In this document: positions 1 to 11,355 of the stretch, piece after piece
Layout: every line of letters starts with the position of its first letter
Position numbering within the stretch: the first letter of the stretch is position 1
Assembly (NCBI GenBank): GCA_035048485.1
Contig: CM068581.1
Location: 4,064,430 to 4,128,429, forward strand
Source: Pteria penguin
Taxonomy: Eukaryota; Mollusca; Bivalvia; Pterioida; Pteriidae
Direction of reading: 5' to 3'
Length of the DNA: 64,000 nucleotides
Program-made: the position numbers and the translations under genes
The notes under the pieces: generated by a model
Told to the model about the DNA's origin: nothing
The model's input: the letters and a program-made list of their open reading frames with translations, nothing else
The model's database searches: none

Positions 1-13
1 CACTCATCAATAT
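1..13 (-). CDS. FBN: fibrillin cbEGF40 exon, 5' end only
   Basis: The first 13 bases read on the minus strand as the start of a cbEGF exon (D-I-D-E-C) directly after an AG at 14-15. The rest of the exon lies beyond the left edge. It follows cbEGF39 in coding order, so it should be the fourth cbEGF after TB7. Only the acceptor and the first five residues support it. Confidence 0.7.
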
Positions 14-40
14 CTGTTAAAATGGTGAAATAGTAATTTA

Positions 41-2120
41 TCATGAAGAACATGAAAAACTGTTATCAATATAACACTACTCTCTTGTCATGAAGAATTT
101 GTCATGACGAACATGATATAAACTGTTATCAGTATTACACTGTTCTCTTGTCATGAAGAACATGATAAACTGTTATCAGTATTACACTGTTCTCTTGTCA
201 TGAAGAACATGATCAACTGTTATCAGCATTACACTGTTCTCTTGTCATGAAGAACATGATCAACTGTTATCAGCATTACACTGTTCTCTTGTCATGAAGA
301 ACATGATCAACTGTTATCAGCATTACACTGTTCTCTTGTCATGAAGAACATGATCAACTGTTATCAATATTACACTGTTCTCTTGTCATGAAGAACATGA
401 TGAACTGTTATCAGTATTACACTGTTCTCTTGTCATGAAGAACATGATAAACTGTTATCAATGTTACACTGTTCTCTTGTCATGAAGAACATGATAAACT
501 GTTATCAGTATTACACTGTTCTCTTGTCATGAAGAACATGATAAACTGTTATCAGCATTACACTGTTCTCTTGACATGAAGAACATGATCAACTGTTATC
601 AGCATTACACTGTTCTCTTGTCATGAAGAACATGATAAACTGTTATCAGCATTACACTGTTCTCTTGTCATGAAGAACATGATAAACTGTTATCAGCATT
701 ACACTGTTCTCTTGTCATGAAGAACATGATAAACTGTTATCAGCATTACACTGTTCTCTTGACATGAAGAACATGATCAACTGTTATCAGCATTACACTG
801 TTCTCTTGTCATGAATAACATGATCAACTGTTATCAGCATTACACTGTTCTCTTGTCATGAAGAACATGATCAACTGTTATCAGCATTACACTGTTCTCT
901 TGTCATGAAGAACATGATGAACTGTTATCAGTATTACACTGTTCTCTTGTCATGAAGAACATGATAAACTGTTATCAGCATTACACTGTTCTCTTGTCAT
1001 GAAGAACATGATAAAATGTTATCAGTATTACACTGTTCTCTTGTCATGAAGAACATGATGAACTGTTATCAGCATTACACTGTTCTCTTGTCATGAAGAA
1101 CATGATCAACTGTTATCAGCATTACACTGTTCTCTTGTCATGAAGAACATGATGAACTGTTATCAGTATTACACTGTTCTCTTGTCATGAAGAACATGAT
1201 AAACTGTTATCAGCATTACACTGTTCTCTTGTCATGAAGAACATGATAAAATGTTATCAGCATTACACTGTTCTCTTGTCATGAAGAACATGATCAACTG
1301 TTATCAGCATTACACTGTTCTCTTGTCATGAAGAACATGATCAACTGTTATCAGCATTACACTGTTCTCTTGTCATGAAGAACATGATGAACTGTTATCA
1401 GTATTACACTGTTCTCTTGTCATGAAGAACATGATAAACTGTTATCAGCATTACACTGTTCTCTTGTCATGAAGAACATGATAAACTGTTATCAGCATTA
1501 CACTGTTCTCTTGACATGAAGAACATGATCAACTGTTATCAGCATTACACTGTTCTCTTGTCATGAATAACATGATCAACTGTTATCAGCATTACACTGT
1601 TCTCTTGTCATGAAGAACATGATCAACTGTTATCAGCATTACACTGTTCTCTTGTCATGAAGAACATGATGAACTGTTATCAGTATTACACTGTTCTCTT
1701 GTCATGAAGAACATGATAAACTGTTATCAGCATTACACTGTTCTCTTGTCATGAAGAACATGATAAAATGTTATCAGTATTACACTGTTCTCTTGTCATG
1801 AAGAACATGATGAACTGTTATCAGCATTACACTGTTCTCTTGTCATGAAGAACATGATCAACTGTTATCAGCATTACACTGTTCTCTTGTCATGAAGAAC
1901 ATGATGAACTGTTATCAGTATTACACTGTTCTCTTGTCATGAAGAACATGATCAACTGTTATCAGCATTACACTGTTCTCTTGTCATGAAGAACATGATG
2001 AACTGTTATCAGTATTACACTGTTCTCTTGTCATGAAGAACATGATAAACTGTTATCAGCATTACACTGTTCTCTTGTCATGAAGAACATGATAAAATGT
2101 TATCAGTATTACACTGTTCT
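41..2120. repeat. 47-bp minisatellite, about 44 copies
   Basis: The intron between cbEGF39 and cbEGF40 is filled by a 47-bp unit containing the words tgttatcagcattacactg and tcttgtcatgaagaacatga. Copies differ at a few positions (gataaac, gatcaac, gatgaac; cagcatt or cagtatt). Marked variants recur 752 bp apart (16 units), which shows a higher-order duplication. The array begins about 25 bases from the cbEGF40 acceptor. I see no similarity to an exon. 47 is not a multiple of three, and no long open frame results. Confidence 0.95.
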
Positions 2121-3044
2121 CCTACCTCCTATAATCTCTTACTAAATGTGATAACAATAATCTTCAGTAACGATAATTGTAATAATTTATCACTAATGTC
2201 ACAATGAATTAAAACTAAAAATAAAACTATCAATGACGCTTTATTTATTTCAAAATGGATATCAAGAAAGGAGAAGAAACTAAAACTCCAAAGGCAGATC
2301 AAGCCAAATACATGTAATTCATTGCTTTGCTTTTGGTGCTAGGAAATTAGGTTCAATTTTTAGTCAAAATCATTTATGTTTGAAAGATTGAATCATTAGG
2401 CAACCACTCATGATCAATAAGTGAAACATATGTAAATGCAGCCACAATGTTATATCTGCCATTCCTACAATGAGGCAAATACATCTCGTAGCCTCTAAAT
2501 ATGAAGGCACTTCTCTCCTGTGAAATTTGTGACCAACTAGAAAAACCTCCCTTCATGTACGTACATCTACTCTTTTTGTAAAACACTTGTGGAGTACAAC
2601 ACTCATGACAACTTTGTTTCAGTCTCCACGACAGTGAAGGTATTACAAGCTTATGTGTACTAGTAGCAAGTTAGGGTCATGCAAGGGCAGTAGTTGCTAT
2701 GTCAACATAAAATAGGAGAGAATAACAAAAGAACATCCAAAGCACTTAACAACTCTGGTCATAAAATAACAGGGGTATAAAATTTTAATTTTCGAGTCAA
2801 TGTTGAAGCCAAGAAAAGTAGAAAACTTGAGCATGATTCATGACAATGAAAGAGTAAGAAGTGTACCTCAGCGTTAAGCAACCTTAGTTTGTAGGGACAT
2901 TATATTCATGATGACTTTGCTAAATGAATTATTATATATATTAAATCAAAAGTTTTAGAGAGTAACACATCTCTGATTAATAAAGTTATCTAGTCTAAAT
3001 TAATAGATATAAACTTTACTTCTGAAGGGTATAATATAACTGAC
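2121..3044. other. intron, unique-looking sequence
   Basis: Remaining part of the intron downstream of cbEGF39. It is AT-rich, without tandem repeats, recognisable element ends or a credible exon. The 70-codon frame at 2374-2586 has no recognisable domain. Confidence 0.6.
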
Positions 3045-3164
3045 CTTGACATTGTCGATTTGGTCCTGGTCTGTAGCCTTCATTACATTCACATCGGAAA
3101 CTACCTACTGTGTTTATGCAGGTCTGCTGACAGTTATGCTGCATAGTGGCACATTCATCTAGGT
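3045..3164 (-). CDS. FBN: fibrillin cbEGF39 exon
   Basis: A complete cbEGF domain of 40 residues in a 120-nt phase 1-1 exon. It starts [12 protein letters not shown] and has six cysteines, the calcium-ligand pattern D-x-D-E, and the C-x-N-x4-F-x-C motif ([10 protein letters not shown]) that carries the Asn hydroxylation and calcium site. The opening closely resembles the human fibrillin-1 cbEGF as I recall it (DLDECATKQHNC), which fixes its place as third after TB7. Acceptor AG lies at 3165-3166; donor GTCAGT follows base 3045. Its 5' half has been copied many times into the upstream intron (3240-4430). Confidence 0.95.
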
Positions 3165-3239
3165 CTGTTGTACAAACATAGACTTAATTGTTGACCATTT
3201 TACTTTTTAGTGGCATATCATATTACAAACAAATAACAC

Positions 3240-4430
3240 ACTGTGACAATTACTCTGAATAGTGTAAAGTCATAATATAGGCAAATACAACACTGTTGAC
3301 AGTTATACTGCATAGTGGCACATCATAACACCATATCATAATACAAACACATACAACACTGTTGACAGTTATACTTCATAGTGGCACATCATAACACCTC
3401 ATCATAATACAAACACATACAACACTGCTGACAGTTATACTTCATAGTGGCACATCATAACACCTCATCATAATACAAACACATACAACACTGCAGACAG
3501 TAATACTGCATAGTGGCACATCATAACACCACGTCATAATACAACCACATACAGCACTGCTGACAGTAATACTGCATAGTGACAGTTATACTGCATAGTG
3601 GCACATCATAACACCACATCATAATACAAGCACATACAACACTGTTGACAGTTATACTGCATAGTGGCACATCATAAAACCACATCATAATACAAACACA
3701 TACAACAATGCTGACAGTTATACTGCATAGTGGCACATCATAACACCACATCATAATACAAACACATACAGCACTGCTGACAGTTATACTGCATAGTGGT
3801 ACATCATAACACCACATCATAATACAAACACATACAACACTGCTGACAGTTATACTTCATAGTGGCACCTGGTAACACCACATCATAATACAAACACATA
3901 CAGCACTGCTGACAGTAATACTGCATAGTGACAGTTATACTGCATAGTGGCACATCATAATACAAACACATACAACACTGCTGACAGTTATACTTCATAG
4001 TGGCACATCATAACACTTCATCATAATAAAAACACATACAGCACTGCTGTCAGTTATACTTCATAGTGACACATCATAACACCTCATCATAATACAAACA
4101 CATACAACACTGCTGACAGTTATACTGCATAGTGGCACATCATAACACCACATCATAATACAAACACATACAACACTGCTGACAGTTATACTTCATAGTG
4201 GCACATCATAACACCTCATCATAATACAAACACATACAGCACTGCTGAAAGTTATACTGCATAGTGGCACATCATAACACCACATCATAATACAAGCACA
4301 TACAATACTGCTGACAGTTATACTGTATACTGCATAGTGGCACATGATAATACAAACATATACAACTCTGTTGACAATTGCATCATGAAACATCATAAAA
4401 CAAACATGTACAACATTGTTGAGAATCACA
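3240..4430. repeat. about 66-bp tandem array copied from the 5' half of cbEGF39
   Basis: Some 17 copies of a roughly 66-bp unit lie just upstream of cbEGF39 in coding direction. Each contains a 31-nt block that matches exon positions 3124-3154 with one common difference, followed by intronic sequence rich in cacatcataaca and aatacaaacacatac. On the minus strand, in the exon's frame, copies read ATMQYNCQQC, a near-copy of [10 protein letters not shown] in the exon. The exon's acceptor itself is not kept in the copies. A few copies carry small internal duplications (3570-3600, 3905-3945). Confidence 0.9.
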
Positions 4431-4684
4431 TTGCAGAGAAATGGTATTAACTATGTATTACATTAAACAAATACATGAGGAGCATATAAATGGAGCATAT
4501 TCAATGAAATTGTACATTCGTATGACTCTTTGTATCTAGTATTTAGAAACACTGAGCCAGTTTTCTGTAGTTTAAATTTTTATTATTACTGATACCTGGT
4601 TGACTGGACATTTTGGAATAGCAACAAACATATATTAGGAAATAAGTAATATTTAATGACAGCTTTGTCATTTTTCTAGCTTAC
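4431..4684. other. intron, no feature seen
   Basis: AT-rich intron between the cbEGF39-derived array and the cbEGF38 exon. Confidence 0.5.
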
Positions 4685-4807
4685 CTCTGCAAGTTCTAGA
4701 GTCCATATTGAGGACATAACCTGGAGGACAGGCACATCTAAAGCTGCCTGGTATATTCTGACATACAAAATCACACGGTGACAACCTGTCTTCACATTCA
4801 TTCACAT
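4685..4807 (-). CDS. FBN: fibrillin cbEGF38 exon
   Basis: A 123-nt phase 1-1 exon encoding one cbEGF of 41 residues, from DVNEC to the last cysteine in SRTC. Six cysteines are present, and C-x-N-x4-F-x-C appears as CQNIPGSFRC. The second cysteine loop (SPCDFVC) resembles human KPCNFIC in the domain at the same place. The donor is GTAAGC and the acceptor AG lies at 4808-4809. The calcium ligands D, E and N are intact. Confidence 0.95.
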
Positions 4808-4969
4808 CTAAAATATTGTAAACAGTTACAAAATGTGTAAATAATAGGACTACTTTTGTCAAGAAAAATTATATTATATAACAGTAATATTGTATCAAAG
4901 CTACAGAAGAAAGACACTAAATTAAAATCAATACTACAACCTAAAGTTGAATACAGAATAAAACAAGCA

Positions 4970-6580
4970 ATGCTGAAGCAAAACATGTCTCCATCCTGCC
5001 ATTACCACTGACTGAAGCAAAACATGTCTCCATCCTGTCATTACCACTGACTGAAGCAAACCATGTCTCTATCCTGTCATTACCACTGACTGAAGCAAAA
5101 CATATTTCCATCCTGTCATTACCACTGACTGAAGCAAAACATGTCTCCATCCTATCATTACCACTGATCACTGACTCCATCATGTCACTACCACTGACTG
5201 AAGCAAAACATGTCTCCATCCTGTCAATACCACTGACTGAAGCAAAATATGTCTCCATCATGTCATTACCACTGACTGAAGCAAAGCATGTCTCCATCAT
5301 GTCATTACCACTGACTGAAGCAAACCATGTCTCCATCCTGTCATTACCACTGACTGAAGCAAACCATGTCTCCATCCTGTCATTACCACTGACAGAAGCA
5401 AACCATGTCTCCATCCTGTCATTACCACTAACTGAAGCAAAACATGTCTCCATCCTGTCATTACCACTGACTGAAGCAAACCAGTCTCCATCCTGTCATT
5501 ACCACTGACTGAAGCAAACCATGTCTCCATCCTGTCATTACCACTGACTGAAGCAAACCATGTCTCCATCCTGTCATTACCACTGACTGAAGCAAACCAT
5601 GTCTCCATCCTGTCATTACCACTGACTGAAGCAAAACATGTCTCCATCCTGTCATTACCACTGACTGAAGCAAAACATGTCTCCATCACATCATTACCAC
5701 TGACTGAAGCAAAACATGTCTCCATCCTGTCATTACCACTGACTGAAGCAAACCATGTCTCCATCCTGTCATTACCACTGACTGAAGCAAACCATGTCTC
5801 CATCACATCATTACCACTGACTGAAGCAAACCATGTCTTCATCCTGTCATTACCACTGACTGAAGCAAACCATGTCTCCATCACATCATTACCACTGACT
5901 GAAGCAAAACATGTCTCCATCCTGTCATTACCACTGACTGAAGCAAAACATGTCTCCATCATGTCATTACCACTGACTGAAGCAATCCATGTCTCCATCC
6001 TGTCATTACCACTGACTGAAGCAAACCATGTCTCCATCCTGTCATTACCACTGACTGAAGCAATCCATGTCTCCATCCTGTCATTACCACTGACTGAAGC
6101 AAACCATGTCTCCATCCTGTCATTACCACTGACTGAAGCAAACCATGTCTCCATCCTGTCATTACCACTGACTGAAGCAAAACATGTCTCCATCATGTCA
6201 TTACCACTGACTGAAGCAATCCATGTCTCCATCCTGTCATTACCACTGACTGAAGCAAACCATGTCTCCATCCTGTCATTACCACTGACTGAAGCAATCC
6301 ATGTCTCCATCCTGTCATTACCACTGACTGAAGCAAACCATGTCTCCATCCTGTCATTACCACTGACTGAAGCAAACCATGTCTCCATCATGTCATTACC
6401 ACTGACTGAAGCAAAACATGTCTCCATCCTATCATTACCACTGACTAAAGCAAAACATGTCTCCATCCTGCCATGTCTCCATCCTGTCATTACCACTGAC
6501 TGAAGCAAAACATATCCCCATCCTGTCATTACCACTGACTGAAGCAAACCAGTCTCCATCACATCATTACCACTGACTGA
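4970..6580. repeat. 39-bp minisatellite, about 41 copies
   Basis: A highly regular array of a 39-bp unit with the words ccatcctgtcattaccactg and actgaagcaaaccatgtct. The unit is 13 codons long and stop-free in several frames, which produces long but meaningless open frames on both strands (421 codons on minus at 5297-6562, 180 on plus at 5961-6503). It lies in the cbEGF37-38 intron, about 160 bp upstream of the cbEGF38 acceptor. No convincing similarity to a neighbouring exon was seen. Confidence 0.95.
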
Positions 6581-6899
6581 AGCACTGACATTGTTTTTGG
6601 TAATTCACTTTTGTAATAGATGATGTGGGTGTATACATGGTATGTATTGAACTCTGAATAATCTCTACTTCTGATTACTTCTACACATCAGACAAGAAAG
6701 TTTACACCACACTGGATCATTCCAATCCATCTTGGTTTATGAGGAGTGTGGAAAAGGTTGTGTGCACAGATGACAAATGGATGGATAGGTTTTGCAGCAT
6801 GATAAACTCTGCATTAATGCACAACAAAATATGACCAGAAATTTTTAACTAAAATCAAATCCCTCCTATCACTTCCAATACATCTGTTACTCAATGAAT
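6581..6899. other. intron, no feature seen
   Basis: Spacer between two minisatellites; no exon, element end or repeat recognised. Confidence 0.5.
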
Positions 6900-8400
6900 T
6901 GCTCTCATAACAGATCAATACATTAGATGTCCTATGGGTCAGTCATATTACTTTTCAACACATCTCATGCCAAATGGGTCACTCTCATTACTGTCCAATC
7001 AAATTACTTGGGTCAGTTGCCTGAAACTTTAACCACTGGATAAGCTCATCAGTGGATAAAGTTTGAGAGACAATTAATTTTAATTTATAAGATTTCTGTT
7101 TAAATATTTAATTTACATTACAGTGCTAGTTTCATATGCTATTAATCAGTGCATAGACTATGACTTTAAGTCTTCTTATATCGAAGTTATAGTCAGATGA
7201 AATTTAACCACTGGTAAGCTTAACCAATTGTTAAAGTTTGTAGCAACTGGCTCCTGATGTCTAATGGGTATCTCTCATAAATGTCTAATACATCTGATGT
7301 CCAGTGGGTCACTCTCATAATTGTCCAATACATCTGATGTCCAATGGGTTACTCTCATAATTGTCCAATACATCTGATGTCCAGTGGGTCATTCAAATTA
7401 CTTTCAAATACATCTGATGTCCAGTGGCTCACTCTCATAATTGTCCAATACATCTAATGTCCAGTGGGTCACTCTAATTACTTTCAAATACATCTGATGT
7501 CCAATGGGTCACTCATAATTGTCCATACATCTAATGCCCAATGGGTCATTCAAAATTACTTTCAAATACATCTGATGTCCAATGGGTCACTCTCATAATT
7601 GCCCAATACATCTGATGTCCAATGAATCACTCTTATTTGTCCAATACATCTTATGTCCAATGGGTTACTGTTATAACTGTTCAATACATCTAATGTTTAC
7701 ATCTGATGTCCAATGCATCACTCTTAATTGTCCAATACATCTTATGTCCAATGGGTCACTCAAAATTACTTTCAAATACATCTTATGTCCAATGGGTCAC
7801 TCAAATTACTTTCAAATACATCTAATGTCCAATGGATTACTCTTATAACTTTCCAATACATCTGATGTCCAATGGTCACTGTTATAACTATCCAATTCAT
7901 CTGATGTCCAGTGAGTCACTCAAATTACTTTCAAATACATCTGATATCCAATGGGTCACTCTCATAATTGTCCAATACATCTGATGTCCAGTGGGTCACT
8001 CAAATTACTTTCAAATACATCTGATGTCCAGTGGGTCACTCAAATTACTTTCAAATACATCTGATGTCCAATGGGTCACTCATACTTGTCCAATACATCT
8101 AATGTCCAATGGGTCACTCAAAATAACTTTCAAATACATCTTATGTCCAATTGGTCACTCAAATTACTTTCAAATACATCTTATGTCCAATGGATCACTC
8201 TTATAACTGTCAAATACATATGATGTCCAATGGTCACTGATATAACTGTCCAATACATTTGATGTTCAATGGATCACTCTTATAACTGTCCAATACATAT
8301 GATGTCCAATGGTCACTGATATAACTTTCCAATACATTTGATGTCCAATGGATCACTCTTATAAATTACCAATACATCAATGTCCAATGATCAAGCTCAG
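6900..8400. repeat. decayed 40-bp minisatellite related to the cbEGF37 array
   Basis: About 30 imperfect copies of a unit near 40 bp with the words aatacatctgatgtccaatg and ggtcactctcataattgtcc. The period and word order (aatacatc, tcca, g-tca-ct, ataa, cc) match the younger 40-bp array at 8690-9260, so I take it as an older, diverged part of the same expansion. The donor-site word cttacc has mostly decayed to ttgtcc or tttcaa. A MITE at 7014-7249 interrupts it. Confidence 0.8.
7014..7249. mobile_element. small MITE with 20-bp terminal inverted repeats
   Basis: The left end cagttgcctgaaactttaac and the inverted right end cagttgctacaaactttaac agree at 17 of 20 positions. A second inner pair (accactgg and ccagtggt-like words) also folds back. 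The element is 236 bp, too short to code, and sits inside the decayed minisatellite. No clear target-site duplication was seen. Confidence 0.7.
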
Positions 8401-8689
8401 CTCTAATACAGTATTTCTGCAATGACCCCAAATATATACTTAGAATTTACTGTGACAAAAGTTTGTAAATTATCCTAAAATTGAAAAATCTCCACATTGT
8501 ACATAGCTCTATCCTTACATGCTTCTTTGCCTCTGACTTTTAGATCAGTCTGGTAATTAGTTTGCTCTGAACACTATGGACTTCCACAGTTTAGGCCTTG
8601 AGCATCACCAAGGAGACATTAATTGTCGAAATGTACATATAGAGCAACAATTTAATACATATGATATATATGTATTTTCTTAAATTTCT
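8401..8689. other. intron, no feature seen
   Basis: Unique-looking intron between the old and the young 40-bp arrays. A phrase at 8588-8630 (gcatcaccaaggagacatta) may be a remnant of a dispersed repeat. Confidence 0.4.
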
Positions 8690-9260
8690 TATAACTTACC
8701 AATACATCTGTTTCCAGACAAATCAGTTATATAAGTTACTAATGCATCGGTTTCCAGAGAGATCAGTCTTATAACTTACCAATACATTGGTTTTCAGAGG
8801 GATCAGTCTTATAACTTACCAATACATCGGTTTCCAGAAAGATCAGTCTAATAACTTACCAATACATCGGTTTCCAGAGAGATCAGTCTTATAACTTACC
8901 AATACATCAGTTTCCAGAGAGATCAGTCTTATAACTTACCAATACATCGGTTTCCAGACAAATCAGTTTTATAACTTACCAATACATCAGTTTCCAGAGA
9001 AATCAGTCTTATAACTTACCAATACATCAGTTTCCAGAGAGATCAGTTTTATAACTTACCAATACATCAGTTTCCAGAGAGATCAGTCTTATAACTTACC
9101 AATACATCAGTTTCCAGAGAGATCAGTCTTATAATTTACCAATACATCGGTTTCCAGAGAGATCAGTCTTATAACTTACCAATACATCAGTTTCCAGAGA
9201 GATCAGTCTTATAACTTACCAATACATCGGTTTCCAGAGAGATCAGTCTTATATCCCCTG
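8690..9260. repeat. 40-bp tandem array of the cbEGF37 exon end and its 5' splice site
   Basis: Fourteen exactly spaced copies of a 40-bp unit end inside the cbEGF37 exon. Each unit holds about 30 nt of the exon's 3' end (minus sense, SGNRCI) and 10 nt of intron. The donor word ataacttacc (minus GGTAAGTTAT) is intact at 8691, 8771, 8811, 8851, 8891, 8931, 8971, 9011, 9051, 9091, 9171 and 9211. At 8731 and 9131 it has changed but keeps the GT. The copy at 9211 serves the exon proper. Confidence 0.95.
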
Positions 9261-9345
9261 TCACATATACAACGGTACGAGCCTTGTGTGTTGATGCAGC
9301 GTCCATTCACACACAGCCCAGAATACAATGCACACTCATTTATAT
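9220..9345 (-). CDS. FBN: fibrillin cbEGF37 exon
   Basis: A 126-nt phase 1-1 exon for one cbEGF of 42 residues, starting DINEC and ending NRCI. It has six cysteines; CINTQGSYRC holds the calcium and hydroxylation motif. It is the first cbEGF after TB7. The donor is a strong GTAAGT. Thirteen further donor-like copies follow every 40 nt downstream. Read-through in frame meets a TAA four codons past the boundary (GGT AAG TTA TAA), so use of any downstream copy would truncate the protein. Confidence 0.95.
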
Positions 9346-9569
9346 CTGAAACCAAATATTATAAATTAGCCATAAAAGTAGCAAATATCTATAATTCTAT
9401 GCTTTGTTATTAAAACTTTTGTTTATATTATCAATAAGTTGAAAATGCAATAAAACACTGTCAAAACCTCACAGCTTTTAGAAAATGATCACAATTTTAC
9501 AGTAATGTTGTGGAACAGTAGATGAGTTTGGTTACTAGCTCCCATATATCTTACAGATGTAATACTACA

Positions 9570-10395
9570 ATAATAATTATACACAGTGGTCAGGATTCTT
9601 GACTGAGAGGTTCGTGGTTCAAGTACCACAATGCTGTAGCCAGTCTGTGTCCTGTCTTTAGGATGAGACAGATATAACCAAGATTCTGAGCCACAGTAGA
9701 CATGGCATGTAAAAGATCCTGAGTCACAGTAGACATGGCATGTAGACGATCCTGAGTCAGAGTAGACATGGCAAGTTAAAGATCCTGAGTCACAGTAGAC
9801 ATGGCATGTAAAAGATCCTGAGTCACAGTAAACATGGCATGTAAAAGATCCTGAGTCACAGTAGACATGGCATGTAAAAGATCCTGAGTCACAGTAAACA
9901 TGGCATGTAAAAGATCCTGAGTCACAGTGAACATGGCATGTAAAAGATTCCGAGTCACAGTAGACATGGCATGTAAAAGATCCTGAGTCACAGTAAACAT
10001 GGCATGTAAAAGATCCTGAGCCACAGTAGACATGGCATGTAAAAGATCCTGAGTCACAGTGGACATGGCATGTAAAAGATCCTGAGTCACAGTAGACATG
10101 GCATGTAAAAGATCCTGAGTCACAGTGGACATGGCATGTAAAAGATCCTGAGTCACAGTAGACATGGCATGTAAAAGATCCTGAGTCACAGTAAACATGG
10201 CATGTAAAAGATTCTGAGTCACAGTAGACATGACATGTAAAAGATCCTGAGTCACAGTGGACATGGCATGTAAAAGATCCTGAGTCAGAGTAGACATGAC
10301 ATGTAAAAGATCCCTTGCTGTTTTCAATGGATATGTTGTATAGATCTAAATTTCTGTGCATTGTATCAGGCGGATACCAACATCATAGAAGTGCA
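9570..10395 (+). mobile_element. tRNA-derived SINE with an internal 33-bp minisatellite
   Basis: The left part (9575-9712) has a B-box-like ggttcaagtacc and cctgtctttaggatgagacag, matching gtctttcggacgagacag in the intact SINE at 49326. The right part (10300-10395) gives aaagatcccttgctg, then atcaggcggata, matching aaagatccctcactg and atcaggcagatg. Between them the segment around tggcatgtaaaagatcc has expanded to about 18 copies. The SINE is old and diverged; no target-site duplication was identified. Confidence 0.75.
9713..10312. repeat. 33-bp minisatellite inside a SINE, about 18 copies
   Basis: The unit contains tcacagtagacatggcatg and taaaagatcctgag, and is very regular. It matches the SINE segment that reads tggcacgttaaagatccct in the copy at 49326. 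Being 11 codons long, it gives stop-free frames on the minus strand (290 and 183 codons) with no known domain; I do not regard them as genes. Confidence 0.92.
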
Positions 10396-10465
10396 ATAAT
10401 CTTAGAAGAATGTATTATTTTCAAACTTTATATTAAATTATCATATCAATGATTGTATAACTCAC

Positions 10466-10519
10466 CGCTGCCATCTGGTTTGGTACCTAAACCTTCAGGA
10501 CAAAGCTGCAGAAATTCAG
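10466..10519 (-). CDS. FBN: fibrillin TB7 domain, second exon
   Basis: A 54-nt phase 1-1 exon completing the TB domain begun at 17100-17249. It encodes AEFLQLCPEGLGTKPDGSG once the split codons are joined. It supplies the eighth cysteine in the LCP-x-G motif typical of this half. The donor is GTGAGT; the acceptor is TTTTGCAG. The intron from its partner is about 6.6 kb. Confidence 0.93.
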
Positions 10520-11340
10520 CTGCAAAAATACATTGTTTGATTATATAATTAATGTACTAATAATCTTTATAAGCTCAGAAATATTTCTTTACCCATATTA
10601 TGAGCTCAATTTCCCCACTGTAAATAGTTGTAACTGCAAGTACATGTGAAGCATATACTAATGATTAGCAACTGGTTTGAAGTTCAACTTGATTTTAGTC
10701 AGTCAGTGATGGGTTATCAAATATTAAAGCGGTTTCTGACATAATTCATGAGGGACATCTAAACAGTAATGGATATCTGTGTACACTTAGCAGTTATCAC
10801 AACCCATTAAAAAATACTCTTGCTTTACTTGTAGTAAAGTAGGTCGGAAAGGGACTATTGATCTCCCCCCCCCCCCATCTCACCCCTAAAACAAAATAAA
10901 AAAAACAATAAAGGGGGAAACAAAGAGAGACAATCATCTGTACCATAATTTTCTATGCAACAGCAAAAGACTAGTATGAATCCGATAACTGTACATCCAC
11001 TTGATTTCTCTAGATCGTTTTGGCTAAGTTTATGTCTTTAACCACAACCTTTTTCCTACTAAAACAATATATGACAGGTTGCAATATTTTTTCAAAAATC
11101 TCTGTCTATACATGCTTCTGTGCTGCTGTTCACCAGAAGTAATGTATGTGAGAGAAGGCAAGAGGTGATGGCAAATTCTGTGATGCAGCAGTTTTATTTA
11201 TTCAAAATTCAGATCTGATTGAACTGTATGGCAAAATCCAACACAGGTACAGCCGGACTAACAAGGTATAGAATAGACATGAATCACATCACAAAAAGCT
11301 TCCATTACACGGCAGCTGATGTAATGACTAAGGAAAGTGA
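10520..11340. other. intron with a C tract
   Basis: Unique-looking intron. A run of about 14 C lies near 10867. No exon was seen; the 66-codon frame starting at 11219 runs into the fold-back element and has no known domain. Confidence 0.5.
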
Positions 11341-11355
11341 AATTATGCAAATATG

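Noticed and set aside
5297..6562. 421-codon minus-strand frame with METWFASVSGNDR repeats
   Set aside because: Wholly inside a 39-bp minisatellite whose period is a multiple of three; open on both strands, no domain, no splice or start context.
4970..6580. 39-bp array as another exon-derived array (cctgtc...ac words shared with cbEGF38)
   Set aside because: Only a few scattered bases match; not better than chance by eye.
1..9260. CRISPR-like arrays of direct repeats
   Set aside because: Units are contiguous without unique spacers and lie in introns of an animal gene.
9489..10361. 290-codon minus-strand frame, SGSFTCHVYCD repeats, resembling a secreted repeat protein
   Set aside because: It comes from the 33-bp array inside a SINE; cysteine pattern is a product of one repeated unit.
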